Origin: Hysterangium stoloniferum
Lineage: Eukaryota; Basidiomycota; Agaricomycetes; Hysterangiales; Hysterangiaceae
NCBI GenBank assembly: GCA_015178975.1
Contig: WHVD01000054.1
Location: 310,001-374,000 of the forward strand
DNA length: 64,000 bases
Reading direction: 5' to 3'
Shown piece by piece: positions 21,795 through 34,849 of the stretch. The notes under the pieces are model-generated. The model made no database searches. It was not told the origin of the DNA and saw nothing but the letters and a program-made list of their open reading frames with translations. Position numbers and translations under genes: made by a program. Numbering within the stretch: the stretch's first letter is position 1; each line of letters begins with the position of its first letter.

Positions 21795-24187
21795 ACAGAA
21801 CCTAGCATCAAGAGCTTTGTTGTCCCAAAACTTGACCGTGATGGATCACATTGGGTTACCTGGAAGAACCAGACACTGATGGTACTCAGTGCTGGTAAAG
21901 GTCTAAAATGTCATCTTGAGGGAACTGCAAGGGAGCCGCTGCCGCCGCCGACTTTTGGGGTGAAGCACATTATGACGGAAGATGGTTGGGCCAAGGTCAA
22001 AGCTGCAGAGCAACGACAGGACGAATTTGAACAATGCAAGGTGTACATCAAAGCCCAGATTTTCACATCCATTGAACCAAGTCTCCAGATTGAGATTCAG
22101 AAGCTAAAAACAGCAAAAGAAGTGTGGAATGCATTATGCCTCAAACATGAGGGTAAAGTGCTGTTAGTTAAAATTGACATCAGACGTTGCATGTATGAAA
22201 TGAAGTGTGAAGATGACTCAGCAGTCAAAACACACCTCGAAGAACTTATGAAGATGCAAGCCCAGCTTGAGGGTATGGGTTCTGGTCTATCTAATGACGA
22301 CCTAGTCACCATTACATACTTGGGTCACTGCCGAAAACCTACAGACCAGTCATCAGCATGATATCAATGTCTGTGAAATTCACCACATCACCCCTTGAAC
22401 CAAACAAAGTGGTCGAAGCTATAATTGAAGAATACGAAAGACTTACTATTGAAGAGAAGAAACTGAAGGCTTCTGAAACTGCTATGTCAGCATCCAAGCA
22501 CCATGGGAAATCAAATAACACACAGAAATTGGAGAAGTCCTACGAAAACATGGAGTGTTGGAACTGTGGGATTGTGGGTCACATTTCAGCTGAATGCCGG
22601 AAACAAAAGAAGGGACAAGGGAAACACAAACGGAGAGGGGAGAAGTCGAAAGCAAATGCAACAATGTCAAGCACAGATTTCGCATTTACAACTACATTCT
22701 CTGGATCCATGCAATCCTGGGAAACGAGCCCACTTCGACACACCGAAATAGATGTATACGATTCAGCAGTGCCAAACCATATGTCCCCTAGCCGCCATCA
22801 CTTCGTCACATTTAGAGAAACTACCCCACACCCAATAGAAGCTGCTGACAAAACCGTTTTTCATGCAACTGGAATTGGGAGCATGAAAGTCACTATGCCA
22901 AATGGAAAGTCAATGGTTAATGTGACATTGAACAATGTGCTGTACTCACCAGACCTAGCCTTCACATTAATCTTACTTGCTCGCTGCAACAAATCAGGCT
23001 ACTCAGTGCTGCTGAAAAATCGGAGATGTACAATCAGGGATCCAGATGGCAAACTCATTGGTGAAATTCCCCTTGCCAATGACGGTCTATACAAAGTGGA
23101 ACATAAGACCTACCATAGTATTGCAAACTTGACCTCAAAGAAAATATCAATTGATGAACTGCACCGACAACTAGGGCACATTGAACCTAACGCAGCAAAG
23201 AAGTCAGTTCAGGACAGTCATATCCTCGGAATAAACCTGGACTTGTCTAGTGAGCCAACCTTTTGCACAGCATGTGTGCAGGCCAAAATCACACGATTGC
23301 CCATACCAAAAGAGCACACCAGCAAAATTGCAGCAAATGTTGGCCATAAGATACACTCAGATGTATAGGGTCCTGCAAACCCCAAAAGCTACAATGCAAA
23401 AACTTACTTTGCCAGTTACACAGATGACAAGACCCAATGGTCATCACTTGCCATGTTAGGACAGAAAAGCAATGTGTTTCAAGCCTACAAAGAATACGAA
23501 GCATGGGTTTGCATGCAACATAACAGAAAAATAAAAGTATTGCAGACAGACTGACATGGTGAATATTTATCAAATGCATTCACTGAATACCTAAAATTGC
23601 AGGGAACAGAACGCCGATTGACAGTACATGACACTCCTCAACAGAATGGCATATCTGAATGACTAAACTGCATGCTATTAGAACACATCCGTGCCATGAC
23701 AATTGCTGCAAACTTACCAAAGTTCTTATGGACTGAAGCCATAAAACATGCAACCTGGCTGAAAAACCATACCTCAATGAGTGTCCTGGATGGACACACC
23801 CCATATGTGTCATGAAACGAGAAACCGAACCTGGGAAATGTTCCAGAATGGGGCACGAAAGCATGGGTACTCAAGGAAGAACATGGGAAATTGGAAACAA
23901 AAGCAGATGAAGGACATTGGGTAGGATTCAGTGATGAAAGTAAAGGTCACCGTATTTATTGGCCTAGGAAATGCCGTGTTACAATTGAATGTAGCATCAG
24001 ATTCGATGAATCAACCACTGTCATTCTAGATGATGTACAGACTGAGGGAAGGAATATGATCCCAGACAGCCAGAACATCATGCAAAATGACATACCTATG
24101 CCCCAACAACAACCACCGATCCCAAATGACACGCAGCACGCCCGAATCGACCCACTTGAAGATTTTGAAGAGGCAGAAACTGGATGA
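21786..24187 (+). pseudogene. Copia gag-protease-integrase remnant
   Basis: The gag frame starts MGLTEPSIKSFVVPKLDRDG and ends at 22361. The next frame, overlapping by ATGA at 22358, carries the zinc knuckle CWNCGIVGHISAEC and a protease-like YDSAVPNHMSP, where the usual DSG reads DSA. A GAG-pre-integrase finger (ELHRQLGH...CTACVQAK) and the first integrase Asp (HSDV) follow. It then stops at about 23368. Downstream the integrase continues with in-frame stops: QTD-stop-HGEYLSNAF, TPQQNGISE-stop-LN, PYVS-stop-NE. The reading frame reopens (GHWVGFSDESKGHRIYWPRK) to 24187. The first two stops fit CGA-to-TGA changes. Reverse transcriptase and RNase H are absent: sequence is lost at the LTR1 copy C junction. 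Confidence 0.85.
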
Positions 24188-24242
24188 GGACAACGAATAT
24201 GGAAACCATCGGCATATGTTTGCAACATCAACACTGGCCAGG

Positions 24243-25083
24243 TGTTACGACCAGACAATCCCCCCAGACTCCGGGCACTAACCCGTACGCCCCCACACGC
24301 TACAAGCACCAATCATCTGTTTATAGGATTTCCTGCCCGGACTCCATCACGTCAATACTAGTTACATTCGACCTCAATACGACATATATCAGTCACCAGA
24401 CTTCCCCCGGACTCCGTCTCTGTCTATGTCCGTCTTCGTCCCACGCATCAGTCACCGGACCCCCGCTTAGAATCCTGTCACCACTCTAATCGAGCCCCAT
24501 TCCCGTTTTAGTCAAATGACCTGTCACGATTTAGGACTCCGCTCCCGCTCCATTTCCCATTATGGGTTATGCTTTGTCACGATTCAGACTCCACTCCATT
24601 CCGTTCCGTTCCTAACACCAATTTGGTGTTTACTATTCCCGTTTCATGTTTTGTTAGTTTCGTTTCACCATTACTGGATTTGGTATGTCATTCACTCCAT
24701 GGTCTATATAAACTGGCAGATGTTGTACATACAATCCAGTCAGAAAATTAGCTTAGATTCCCCCCAGTAATCTAATAACATTTTCCACTCTAAAACCTTA
24801 CTTGATTCACATCGCTTGCACTAGTCGGAGCCCACGGGCTCCGGTGCATCTATCTCTCTCAACTATCTTGACTCACAATCCACGACCTCCGACTTACGAC
24901 CCACGACCCCCGACTTACGACCTACGACCCATGAACCCCGCCCAGGCTCCCTGGGGCTCCCGTCCGCCTGTCTGAAATTGGACAACACGATCTAGCGAGG
25001 GCGCAGCCTATAAGCTGAAGCCAAGTCCTACCGGATATCCTGTGGGTTTCTCTGGAAACCCGGCCTATGTGTGTATCCTAACA
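24243..25083 (+). mobile_element. LTR1 copy C
   Basis: TGTTACGACCAGACAATCC to GTATCCTAACA, 841 bp. Unlike the other copies its flanks (CCAGG and CAGTT) do not match, so it may have arisen by recombination that also deleted the Copia 3' half. Confidence 0.88.
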
Positions 25084-25201
25084 CAGTTTTGCAACCCTCT
25101 CTTTTCACACATTTCATTATATCATATTATATTCTAGAGGGCCAGAAAAATTACAAGAAAATTCACATGACATCTATTTGATGTTATAATTAATATGTGA
25201 C

Positions 25202-25435
25202 ATGAAACATCACATTTTAACTATCATTCTTATCATGAAAGCTATTTCCCCTCTCAAAAGAGAACAAGCCATCTCCCTCCTACAAAATGGACTCTCCAAT
25301 AGGAATATAGCCTCTACAACAGGTCTTAGAAAATCTACTATCAGTAGAATTTCTCAGGAGATAGAGATAGACAAAGAAAACCTGAAAGGAGGATGTCCAT
25401 CCAAGCTTTCTCCTACTGACCAAAGGAGGATCATA
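25202..25435 (+). pseudogene. Tc1/mariner transposase N-terminal fragment
   Basis: The frame MKAISPLKREQAISLLQNGL, then SNRNIASTTGLRKSTISRIS, is the paired-like helix-turn-helix of Tc1 transposases, followed by GGCPSKLSPTDQRRII. It is cut at a TA dinucleotide (25434-25435) where another Tc1 element begins. No continuation is seen beyond that element. Confidence 0.75.
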
Positions 25436-26535
25436 CAGTGGGTCAAAAAACTGCCCCAATGTTTGTGCATTTTAGAAGGATTGATATTGTGTGAAGGAAT
25501 TACATTAGCAAAAATTCTGACCAATTCACATGATATACTAGAACATGTTGGCTATCTACCAACTTAAGAAATCATGTGATTCCAATCAAAGGTCATTGCT
25601 CAATAAATCAAACAAAATAATCACTCATTGGGGCAGTTTTTTGACCCTCTATTATTTTACAATCTAATACTTTGTATGACCCCCGTTTGGCTTTAAAACT
25701 GCTTGTATCCTCTTAGGCATGCTTTCTATTAGCTTCTGAGATGTCTCTGGTGGTATTTCAGTCCACTCCTTTGCCACCTGTCCCATAATTCATGTACTCC
25801 TTTGGGTGGTATGTCATATTGTTGGAGTTTGGCCTTGAGGTGTTGCCAGAGGTGTTCAATGGGATTTAGATCAGGGGATTGGGCAGGTCACTTTATGGGA
25901 ATGATGTTATTGTCAGAAAACCACTGGTCTGCCTTTTTTGAGGTATGTTTTGGATCATTGTCCTGTTGGAAGTACCACTTATCCTCAGCCATCTCCAAAC
26001 TTTCAATGCTCTCCTCCACTCCCTCCTCCAGGATCTCACAATACTGCACTGCATCCATGTTCCCCTGTATCTCTATCAGCTTCCCCACCCCATTCCAGCC
26101 CATACACCCCCAAATCATCAAGTTATTCCCCCCTCCATGTTTGACAGTTGGTGTGGTGGTCCTGTCTGATACTGGTTCCCCTTGTTGCTTCCAAACATAT
26201 ACCTTCCCATCTGACCCAATCCTATTGATTTTGTCTCATCAGTTCACAACACCCTCTTCCAGTCCTCCATAGTCCAATTTTCATGGTATTGGGCAAACTT
26301 TAGATGTTGCTGACAATGAGACCCCTTGAGCATAGGGACTTTATTCTTTGTTGCTGACCTAAAGCCAGCTTCTTTCAACACATTCCTAACCGTCTGAGGA
26401 GTGACAGAGGGTATCATAGCTAGTATGCTAAGGTATATGTGAGAATAATTTCACTATTTTAGAAAATTTATTTGGTAGGTTATAAAGCATTTATTGAGAA
26501 TTACCAAAACATTGGGACAGTTTTGGAAGCCACTG
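25436..26535 (-). mobile_element. Tc1/mariner element with dead transposase
   Basis: Ends are CAGTGGGTCAAAAAACTGCC and, at the right, GACAGTTTTGGAAGCCACTG, flanked by TA. The minus strand encodes IWGCMGWNGVGKLIEIQGN, WYFQQDNDPKHTSK (second catalytic Asp region) and SPDLNPIEHLW, with stops and a lost N-terminus. The first 213 bp are bounded by their own inverted repeat (end near 25648). Confidence 0.8.
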
Positions 26536-26536
26536 T

Positions 26537-27828
26537 ATACTATATATCATTTACCTATGATGATAATATGATATCAAAGTGAAATCATCAATGATGTCAA
26601 ACTGAGACAAGTCGAAGATATTCGAGATTGTTGAAGATATTGTTGAAGAATAGTTGAGTTGGAAGTCAAGTTGGAAGTCAAGTTGGAAGTTGAGTTGGAA
26701 AGTTGAAGGAATGTTGAAGAAATATTAAATTGAATATTATTGAAAATTGAGTTTGTATGTTTGTGACACCTCCCAGTTAAGTATGAAATACCTGTCAGTC
26801 CTCCAACATCATTCCTCCTCTTGTCTTTAGACCTTAGATCTTAACAAGGCAGCAATGTCATTTTCTAGAAAGGACTCAAAGGGTCTCAACCTAAAAGGGA
26901 GATAATGTTAGGAACCTCACCTTCAGGCCCCCACAAATTGTTTTCATTCTGGCAGCCCTCTAGCATTCCAACATCTGCAGTATCACTGTCTGTGGCACCC
27001 TGTCTGTGAAGGATAGACTCCAAACAGCAGTATACTCTATATGATAATTGAGTATTACTTTTATTCTTTATTTTTTCTATATTTATATTATTTTTCCTTC
27101 ACTCTAAATATGAGATATATCTCATATTTAGTAGTGCAAAAGTCCATGTATGCTTGTGGGTGCATGAGTGCCCACAAGCCCACAAAAGTGACATATATGT
27201 AACGATAATAGCCACAGTTAATCAAGACACTTTTTAACCCTGACAACCACCACCTGCACAATACAAATATTGGTTTGGAGTTCTGTCTCAATAACAACTG
27301 CATCACTGCTCTTTATATTTGGACAGTAAGCAAGACTTCACACTGAAACAGTCAAAGTCTGCTTGCTACTACTTGTGAAGAGTTGTGGAAGTTCTGACCA
27401 TTCTATATACAAAGAATATCGACTGTTCAAATACAATATGATAATGTATTGACGATTTAAGTCTAATACAGGTTGAAATATGTATTGACTGTCTAAGTTC
27501 AATATGATTGAAAGGATTAGTTATCTTAAGTACCAAATAGATAGCAACTGGAAGGTGAATTGACCTTACAGTACAATTCTGGATGACTGCTCTTTGTCAT
27601 GAACATACACGCTCAAATTTCGATAATATTCAATTTAATATTTCTTCGACATTCCTTCAACATTTCTTCAACTTTCTGACTTGACTTCCAACTTGACTTC
27701 CAATTGACTATTCTTTGACAATATCTTCAACAATCTCAAATATCTTTGACTTGTCTCACTTTGATATCATTGATGATTTCACTTTGATATCATATTATCA
27801 TCATAGGTAAATAATATATAGTATATAA
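26537..27828. repeat. Long inverted repeat, arms about 200-215 bp
   Basis: Arm 26537-26752 and reverse arm 27626-27828 match over most of their length, e.g. TATGATGATAATATGATATC against GATATCATATTATCATCATA. Both resemble the 3' half of LTR4 (GAAATCAT...GATGTC...GAGACA...TTGTTGAAGA). The about 870-bp centre has no gene. It could be two opposed LTR remnants or a non-autonomous DNA element. The left arm carries a GTTGGAAGTCAA short tandem repeat. Confidence 0.75.
27104..27131. repeat. Perfect 28-bp palindrome
   Basis: Half-site CTAAATATGAGATA is followed directly by its reverse complement with no spacer. AT-rich, within repeat-derived DNA. Confidence 0.9.
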
Positions 27829-29240
27829 GGGCAATGATAGGAATGAAGGAAGTCAGTCAGAAAACCTGTACCATAATTATATTATTAACTGTATTATATG
27901 ATCATCAAACTTTTCCAAGACCTTCTTCGACTTAATTATTTGTGAGTCTCTGTGTCCTATATTTGCTTCATGCTTTATCAACAGGACAAATTAATACTTC
28001 ATCAAATGAGGCATCTGTATTCAATATTGTTGAATATTCTTCAATTGTTTATTCAACTTTATTGAGTAAAACCTGATTTGTGTCAGCACCACAAGGGGTA
28101 ACAATGTGGGTGGAGACTCCAATAATGAGATGATAAAGGTTTTCTAGTAAGAAACAAATCACAGGGGTCTGAAATGATGGAATCCTAACAGAGAGGTCTG
28201 ACTCTATAAATGTAGTGGAGCTTGGCTTCAACTTATATATTGTGCCCTTGTGTGAACTGTTAGGATGCTCCAATATTTCAAACAGAGCAGATAGTACAAT
28301 AGAGACAAAGTTTAATACTTGGCTCAATTGACTGGTGGGCTGAATTACTAAGAGTCATAAAGTAAGAGTTCATGGCTTGCTGAAGAACATCTTTGAGGGT
28401 TGAGAAAGGAGAAATGAGGCTGAGAACTAGTAGAGGGTAATATAAGTTGATTTTTGAACTAAAGAACTGTAGCATACATACATACACGAAGAAGATTTTA
28501 TACTACAATGAGAAGGATGTCCAGAGGGCCAATCAAGGAAGTGAAAAGTGAAATGGATCATAAGAAGTCAATGACGAGGTGGGAAGACTAAATGTAAGAT
28601 ACTAAACAATACTAAAGGGGTATGAGGTGGCAAGTGAGATATGTAAAGGGAGATGGTAATGGGGGAGCAAATGGGATGGAGATGGAATGGAAGACTAGAG
28701 GGTAAACTACTATAATGAAAACAAGTGTTGAGGGCACTGCAGGTAGTGGTACTGTGGGTAGGGTACCAATAGTGAGTCAACAGAGAGTTTTGAGCCTAAA
28801 ACAGGTCACAGAGGTCTGAAACAATGGGATCCTAACAATATGAAATCATAACTAATTGTATGTTTCCATATTCTAACACATTGGCCCCTCCAACTTAGAG
28901 CCTCCTCTCCCCATTTTGCTTAGATCCTAACACAAGCACTGTGAAAGATGCATCTATGAGTCATTTGTTCTCTAATCCACAACTTTATAATTGAGGAGCA
29001 TAACTCTTACACCACAACCATCATCATTTAAATATCCAGCCATGGCTAACAGCATATTCAACAGTCCATTGGTGGTAATGTCCATTAGAGTATTATTGCC
29101 TCTTCCCATCATTCACTGAGCAATGCGACACCGTTTGAGCGTTTCCGGAGATCCCGAAGACAAGTGTCCATGTAACATGCATTGATCTCTGAATGGACTG
29201 GACATTGCTAATTAGTGCAAAAAAGGGTACACCAGTGACA
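27829..29240. repeat. Decayed LTR-derived DNA
   Basis: No gene. Contains a degenerate shared LTR block (GCTTGGCTTCAACTTATATA near 28211) followed by TGTTAGGATGCTCC. Related TCCTAACA/TCTAACA ends lie near 28190, 28835, 28878 and 28931. The last 250 bases are probably 3' flank of the APH-fold gene. Confidence 0.5.
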
Positions 29241-29250
29241 TGAACTATTC

Positions 29251-30716
29251 TTATAGCTCCATAGCAGCAACCCATTCCTCAGCCTCTTCTTCAAGAGTCT
29301 TCTCTGGCATTCCTACCCCGGGGTGTTTCACAGCAAATGCGAGCCGTTCGTCTACCCATTTTTCCATGGATGGTCGAGCCCAAACCTGGATCTGATAGTC
29401 GAGTATAGCTGCGAATTTACGGAATAGAAGGCCCTTTTCTGATGCTTCCAACCACTCCTCTCCGATCTCTCCTTGCGCCTTGATGGTCTCGCTAAATATG
29501 TCTCGAAGAGCAGCCTGTTCCCGATTCTTTCCATCTACATCATTCTCGTCATCTTCGAGCCAATAAGGGAACCCCGCGCACATCCATAAAGGTGCAGTGG
29601 TGGTCCCTTCAAAATCAATAAGTCCCAGAACTTTTCCAGATTGCTCGTCAATCTGACCCTTAGTAGGCATGAGCTTTACTGAATAGATACGGTTAGACGA
29701 ACCATAATATTAGAAAGGCGAAAATCATCCAATTTTATTGAAAACGGGTATCCAAAGTCACCAGAAGAGGACCCAATGGCCAGTTCACCAGGATACACCT
29801 GGGCCAGTTGAACGGCCTTCTTCAAGATACGCTCTCCACGCTCAAGGCGAGTCTCATCTCCTTCAAGCTCCCGAAGCACCTCGTTCCTTCGGTGCTTGAC
29901 AACATGGAGCTCGGCCTCTAGGCTGCTCGATACGCGATCGATGGCACGCGTGAAAGGACCACGGAACTGTGATAGGTTCAGTGGAGCTGATTGTGGGAAA
30001 CGCACTTCGCCATCTGGTGCATGATAGAAGGGGGTTGTAAGTAGAGGTCCTACCTGGACCGAGGTTCCTTGTGTGAAGTATAACGACCCGGCTTGGAAGA
30101 ATCGAAGGTTGAAGATTGAAAGGAGATATTCAGCCACGTCGTGGACGACTTTTTCCTTCTGCCCCTTCGTCAGAATATTCCACACATCATAGGCTGGGAC
30201 GCCTCGTATCTAAGAGAGGGATAAGAGAGAGAAGTTTAAGATGATTATACTTATTACCTTTTCTAATATCATGTACTCCGTGCCAGCACTGTTTGATGGG
30301 TCAGAACTCCACCCAATCACTTTCGGAACTGGTACTGATGTATTGGTGGCGATATAATGAAGAGTTGCCACCTATCGGCTTGTTAGATTGAGATGTAGGA
30401 TCATTAGGTAACTAACCTCGGACTCCAATTTATCTCTCGGGAAATCTGGAGACGGAACGCGTAAGATATACTTGACGTCCGCTTCGCCTGCGATTAGTAC
30501 ATCATATATCTGAGGAGAGTTCAGTATACGGTATCTATCAGAGTTTACCTCCTGATATACCTTGTGATTTCCTCCCTCTGTGAGCTTCCGGAGGTTGCAT
30601 TGGATGTGTAGAGTTTCCGCCACGACAAGCTCGAGCTTTGCTAGACTGATAGAATACGAGTCTTCATAATCAGAGAATATGGAATGGACACTCTCGTTGT
30701 CATGCTGAACTGACAT
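29251..30716 (-). CDS. APH-fold (aminoglycoside phosphotransferase-like) kinase-like protein
   Basis: Read from ATG 30716 to the stop at 29251 in about five exons. N-lobe exons give NLRKLTEGGNHKVYQ, then YILRVPSPDFPRDKLESE, then (30340-30190) EYMILEKIRGVPAYD. The large exon 30185-29690 holds a helical insert and DFGYPFSIKLDDFRLSNIMV. The last exon has GLIDFEGTTTAPLW and ends AEEWVAAMEL. This is the fungal APH/choline-kinase-like family, whose substrates are largely unknown. The Brenner motif HxDxxxxN reads LDDFRLSN: the His is replaced by Leu while Asp and Asn remain. The second metal-binding Asp (IDFE) is kept. Activity is therefore uncertain. Intron borders are approximate. It is flanked by intergenic DNA on both sides. 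Confidence 0.8.
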
Positions 30717-32238
30717 GAAATATATCTGTGATAAGATTTAGCTGGACTAACTTGGAGACATTGGGTCAATTTTTGTCCGGATTTAGCTAGGTTACCCAAG
30801 CCTCATAAAAAATTTGTTTAGACGCCCAGATGGTTTGGACAAATCAGTTTAAATTGTCCATTTTCTCTGAAGGAGGCACGTGATATTATGCAAAGCTACT
30901 CATTATTTCTTTGTTCTCCCCCCCTTTGTTCTCTCCTAACACTATATATACAGTATTCCATAATACATACCTCTCCATCTTGTCCCATCTCAATTCCGCA
31001 CTCGATCGTCTTAAAACCTTCGAGTTCCACTCAAAATTTTTACACCCACCCGAAATTCCGCTTACCCTAGATATACTCAGTAGACTTCATGTATTTTCGC
31101 TTTCGCCGGCTTGAGCACGGCCCGATCTTTCTGGTCACGCAAAAGAGTGGTGTATGTGTACTGTTATGTATTCTGATTGTGAATACTAATAAGGTGATTC
31201 GTTCACTATTTTTCCTTATTTTAATTGCCCTAATAGCCCCTCTATATTTTATTTTCTATTGTGCACTCCAAACTAGCTGTTTCAACCACAACCGCCTATT
31301 TCCATCTTCAAACACCGTTTTAGTACCTTTATGTACTGCCGTGTTGTAATTTTTGGTTAGCTGTTTTTTGTAATAGTACTATCATTGGCAGGGATATGCA
31401 ACGGCTGAGACATATCAATGGATTCAATGGATATCTTGACGGAGAATTACCTAAATTCCATCGGATATTTTGCGGTCAATGACCGTACATCTTAAGCATT
31501 GAATGTAAATTTTATTTGGGTATCTATCATATGTTGGAGTACGCAGCGCCGTCTCTACAGGAGGCAGGGGAAATGCTTAACCTGACGAGAATAAGGGTAT
31601 ATACAAGTGGAAGGCTGTAAGGACAGCTGGAATCCACTGGAGGAAAGAGTGAATTATATTCTGTGATGGAAATTACATGAATCAAAGTCGGTTGATTGAT
31701 AAATGGATTGCTAGAAGCTGCGTCCAAAATGTTGATTGTTTGATTTTTTATATATAAGTGTCGAAAACGCGAGTGTATAAACCAGCTCACTCTTTCTGCT
31801 AAAACAATGTGCTCCCAAAACCCACCCCCACACCATCCATTGAGAAATCACCATTATCGTACCCACCACCCACCCACGCTATCATTGTGAGTTACTGATG
31901 TCCTCGATTTATTATACCCTAGAATATCTGTTTTTGTACTGACTATATTATGACAACATCTAAACCACTACCTCGCATTCCCGGCAATGATGGGAGCTAT
32001 CATGCACCCATAAACTGCGATGGCTGGGAGAGTGCTGGCGCTTCCAGCACTTCTTGTCTTTTTCTCACACACTCTCTCATTCAGAAAACTACATCCTTTC
32101 CAAAGAAGAAATGTATCTACAAAATAATTAATCATACAAAGCATCCCAAGTTTGTAATAAGAGTCATAGTACGCCTCGTATACACGACAATGTGGATGTG
32201 ATTTGATATGTATGGTTTGTGGAAATGTTTGTGCCCAT
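30717..32238. other. Intergenic region between two minus-strand genes
   Basis: No convincing exon on either strand. It has a CACGTG E-box at 30877-30882, about 160 bases upstream of the APH-fold gene, and a pyrimidine-rich tract at 30900-31000. The right end presumably holds the sugar-transporter 3' UTR. Confidence 0.5.
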
Positions 32239-34186
32239 TCACACCTTTTCTTCTGAGCTGTGCACTTCAACGTCTTCGTTTTCTTTAGTTCTGCCTTCCT
32301 CCTTAGCCATCAACTGATTCCTGTACTTGATCGAGTTTCTCGGAGTGGAATTCTGGTACAAAATGTCGACTTGCTCGAGCGCGAGTCCTTTAGTCTCTGG
32401 GATGCAGAGGTAGGTGAAGACGAGGCAACCAAGGCAGGTTGTGCCCCAGATGAAGAAGACTTTGACGCCAAGGTCAGCATTACCTTTGCCGGGGTCGACG
32501 AGGTAAGGCGTTGCGAATCCAATACCCCAGTTCCAAATCCAGTTAGAAGCGATGGAGAGAGACATAGCCTTGGCACGGACGTTGAGTGGGAAAATTTCTC
32601 CTGTTACGACCCATGGGATGGGACCCCAGGTCGCGGCGAAGAAGGCCTGAAATAGCGCATGAGTATGGCACGGATGAAGGTAGCACAAACAAAACTTACG
32701 ATGTAAATGCAGACGAATGCAACAAGCACTTTCTGTCCCGCAATGTTCTCCGTCGAAATAGTCACGCCAGTAATAGCAATGGTGTACTCGCAAATCAACA
32801 TGCCAAGAGCACCAATCAACAACAAGCTCCTTCTGCCTGCACGGTCGACCAACCAGATACCGGGAACAGTCATGCCGACATTGACAACATTGGTCGCGAC
32901 ACTCTGCAAAAAGGGGTTGCCTACGTGCGAGTTCTTGAAGAACGACGTGCCGTAGTAGAAAATAAAGTTGATACCAGTGAGCTGCTGCCATCCCTGGATG
33001 GCAATACCGGTGATGGTCCGGAGACGGATGCGGTTTCCACCATCACGGAAGCAGTCAAGGTACGACGATTGTTGGATCCCCTCTTCAAGGCGAAGGTTCT
33101 CTTGGATCGCGCTGAGTTCGGCGACAACAATCCTGTGGCTCGGGGGGACGCCGAGAAGGCGGGAGAGCGCAATGGCTGCGGCATCGGCACGACCTCTCTT
33201 GACTAGATAACGAGGTGACTCGGGAAGCAAGAACATCCCTAGGGAGAGGATGATAGCCCAGATGAACTGGATTGCGATGGGGATACGGTAAGATGAATGG
33301 TCGGGTCGGTTCTGGGTGGCGTTGTTTAAAATTGAAGCCAGCAATAGACCCATTGTGATCGCCCACTGGTAGCACGAGACGACTAGAGATAGTGATAAGA
33401 TACATGATGCAGTCTGAAATAATAATCACTCACCAGCACCACGAATCCACTTTGGCGAACTACACAAAAAAAGAAAAATAAGCCGGGGTGCATATAGGGA
33501 GCGAAGATAGTTATTTACCATTCGGATTGGTACATAGGGATTAGGCATGACACAAGACCGACGCCCACCCCAGCAACGATACGACCAACGACGAACAAGG
33601 GCATAGCAGTCGAGGCAGTCTATTTAGATAATGAGTCCAGGGCCAGAAATTGAATTCCTTGCTAACTTGCCTGGAAGGCGACGCCAATGGAAAATATAAG
33701 ACATGAAATGATGGTGCCCATCCGTCTCCCTGTCCAGTCAGCAATGGGAGCAGCAGCAAGGGCACCGAGGACAGTGCCGGCACTGAGAATGGAGACGACG
33801 AGTGATTTTTGTGAGGTGGTGATTTGACATCCGGTAGGAGTCAAGTCTCCAAATGTGCATAGCCTAATGAAAAAATGAGTATATGCGCTGATAAAATGTG
33901 AAATAGAGGACATACCAGTCATTCATTGCGATGATTCCTCCAATTGTCCCTGTGTCATAACTATGATGGAGTTAAAACTCATGACACTCATGACAAGGAA
34001 TAGAAAGACGAAAGCATACCCAAAGAGAATACCACCAAATGCAGCAAAAGCCTTGAGAAAAAAGAGGTTGGTTGAAAAAAAAGGGGGGGGGGGGAATGAG
34101 CTTACAGTCATGAAAATACCAGCCCATTTATTCTTAGGAGCGTCGGCACCAATGCCATTGGACGTTGCGACTGGACCGCCTGCCAT
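32239..34186 (-). CDS. MFS sugar (hexose-type) transporter
   Basis: Plasma-membrane sugar/H+ symporter family, about 530 residues, read from ATG 34186 (MAGGPVATSNGIGADAPKNK) to the stop at 32239 through six or more exons. Visible hallmarks in order: AFGGILFGYDTG (helix 1), ADWTGRRMG (loop 2-3), GRIVAGVGVG, PESPRYLVKRG (sugar-porter motif), GWQQLTGINFIFYYG (helix 7), VDRAGRRSLL and AATWGPIPWVVTGEIFPLNV. The C-terminal PETKGLALEQVD closes the set. A hydrophilic tail with KEEGRTKENEDVEV follows. All family motifs are intact, so it is probably functional. Substrate cannot be told from sequence. The first intron contains A-rich and G12-type homopolymers (about 34075-34095). Confidence 0.92.
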
Positions 34187-34849
34187 TGCGACTCTCGAGA
34201 TTGTAGAGAGAAGAAAGGGTGTGGAGGCTGGGAAGTTGAGGTGAAGGCGGGTAGAAAGAAAGGAAATAGGGGACTTTTATGGTGTTGCGAATGGCGGCCA
34301 GGTGACTTGCGGGTATATGTTTGGAGTCGAGTATACGATTGTTCCCTTGTTTGGCGCGGGTTCAATACATAATTTTTTCAGGATAAACGGCAAGCATATT
34401 TCTTGCACTGTCTCCAAAAGTAAGTGTTGATGAAAATAATATTAAATAATATTTACATGCTTCCCTGCCTTCATCATTAGATCTCCAGACGTTTTTCCTT
34501 AGGTGCACTTGTGTCGTGGCTAACAGAACTAAATGAGGTAGTATCCTATTATGTTTTATCCGCACTTTCCGCCTATGGATCGGGGAGAATAAATAGCTCT
34601 GCCGGTTCAAATATATGTGCGAAAATGATCAGGTAGACTAGCAATGAAGGCGACCATCTAATGGATCTTGTAGGCTCGATGTGGACTTCCAACCCGAAAT
34701 ACCGATCGAACTATCCCGTCCTAGCGCTGATCAATAATTCTTTTTACGACGGACAAAGCAGTGACATATTATGCCGATATCACGTGACCTAGCCGAAGCG
34801 TGTTGCGTGACTCAAAAAAAGCATAGATGCGAACAACATATGAGAAAAT
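34187..34849 (-). promoter_or_regulatory. Upstream region of the sugar transporter
   Basis: About 660 bases without a gene. The proximal part is CT-rich on the coding strand, common in fungal promoters. A TCACGTGA E-box sits near 34781-34788. Confidence 0.4.

Noticed and set aside
24238-25088. TSD for LTR1 copy C
   Set aside because: CCAGG and CAGTT do not match; treated as a rearranged copy.
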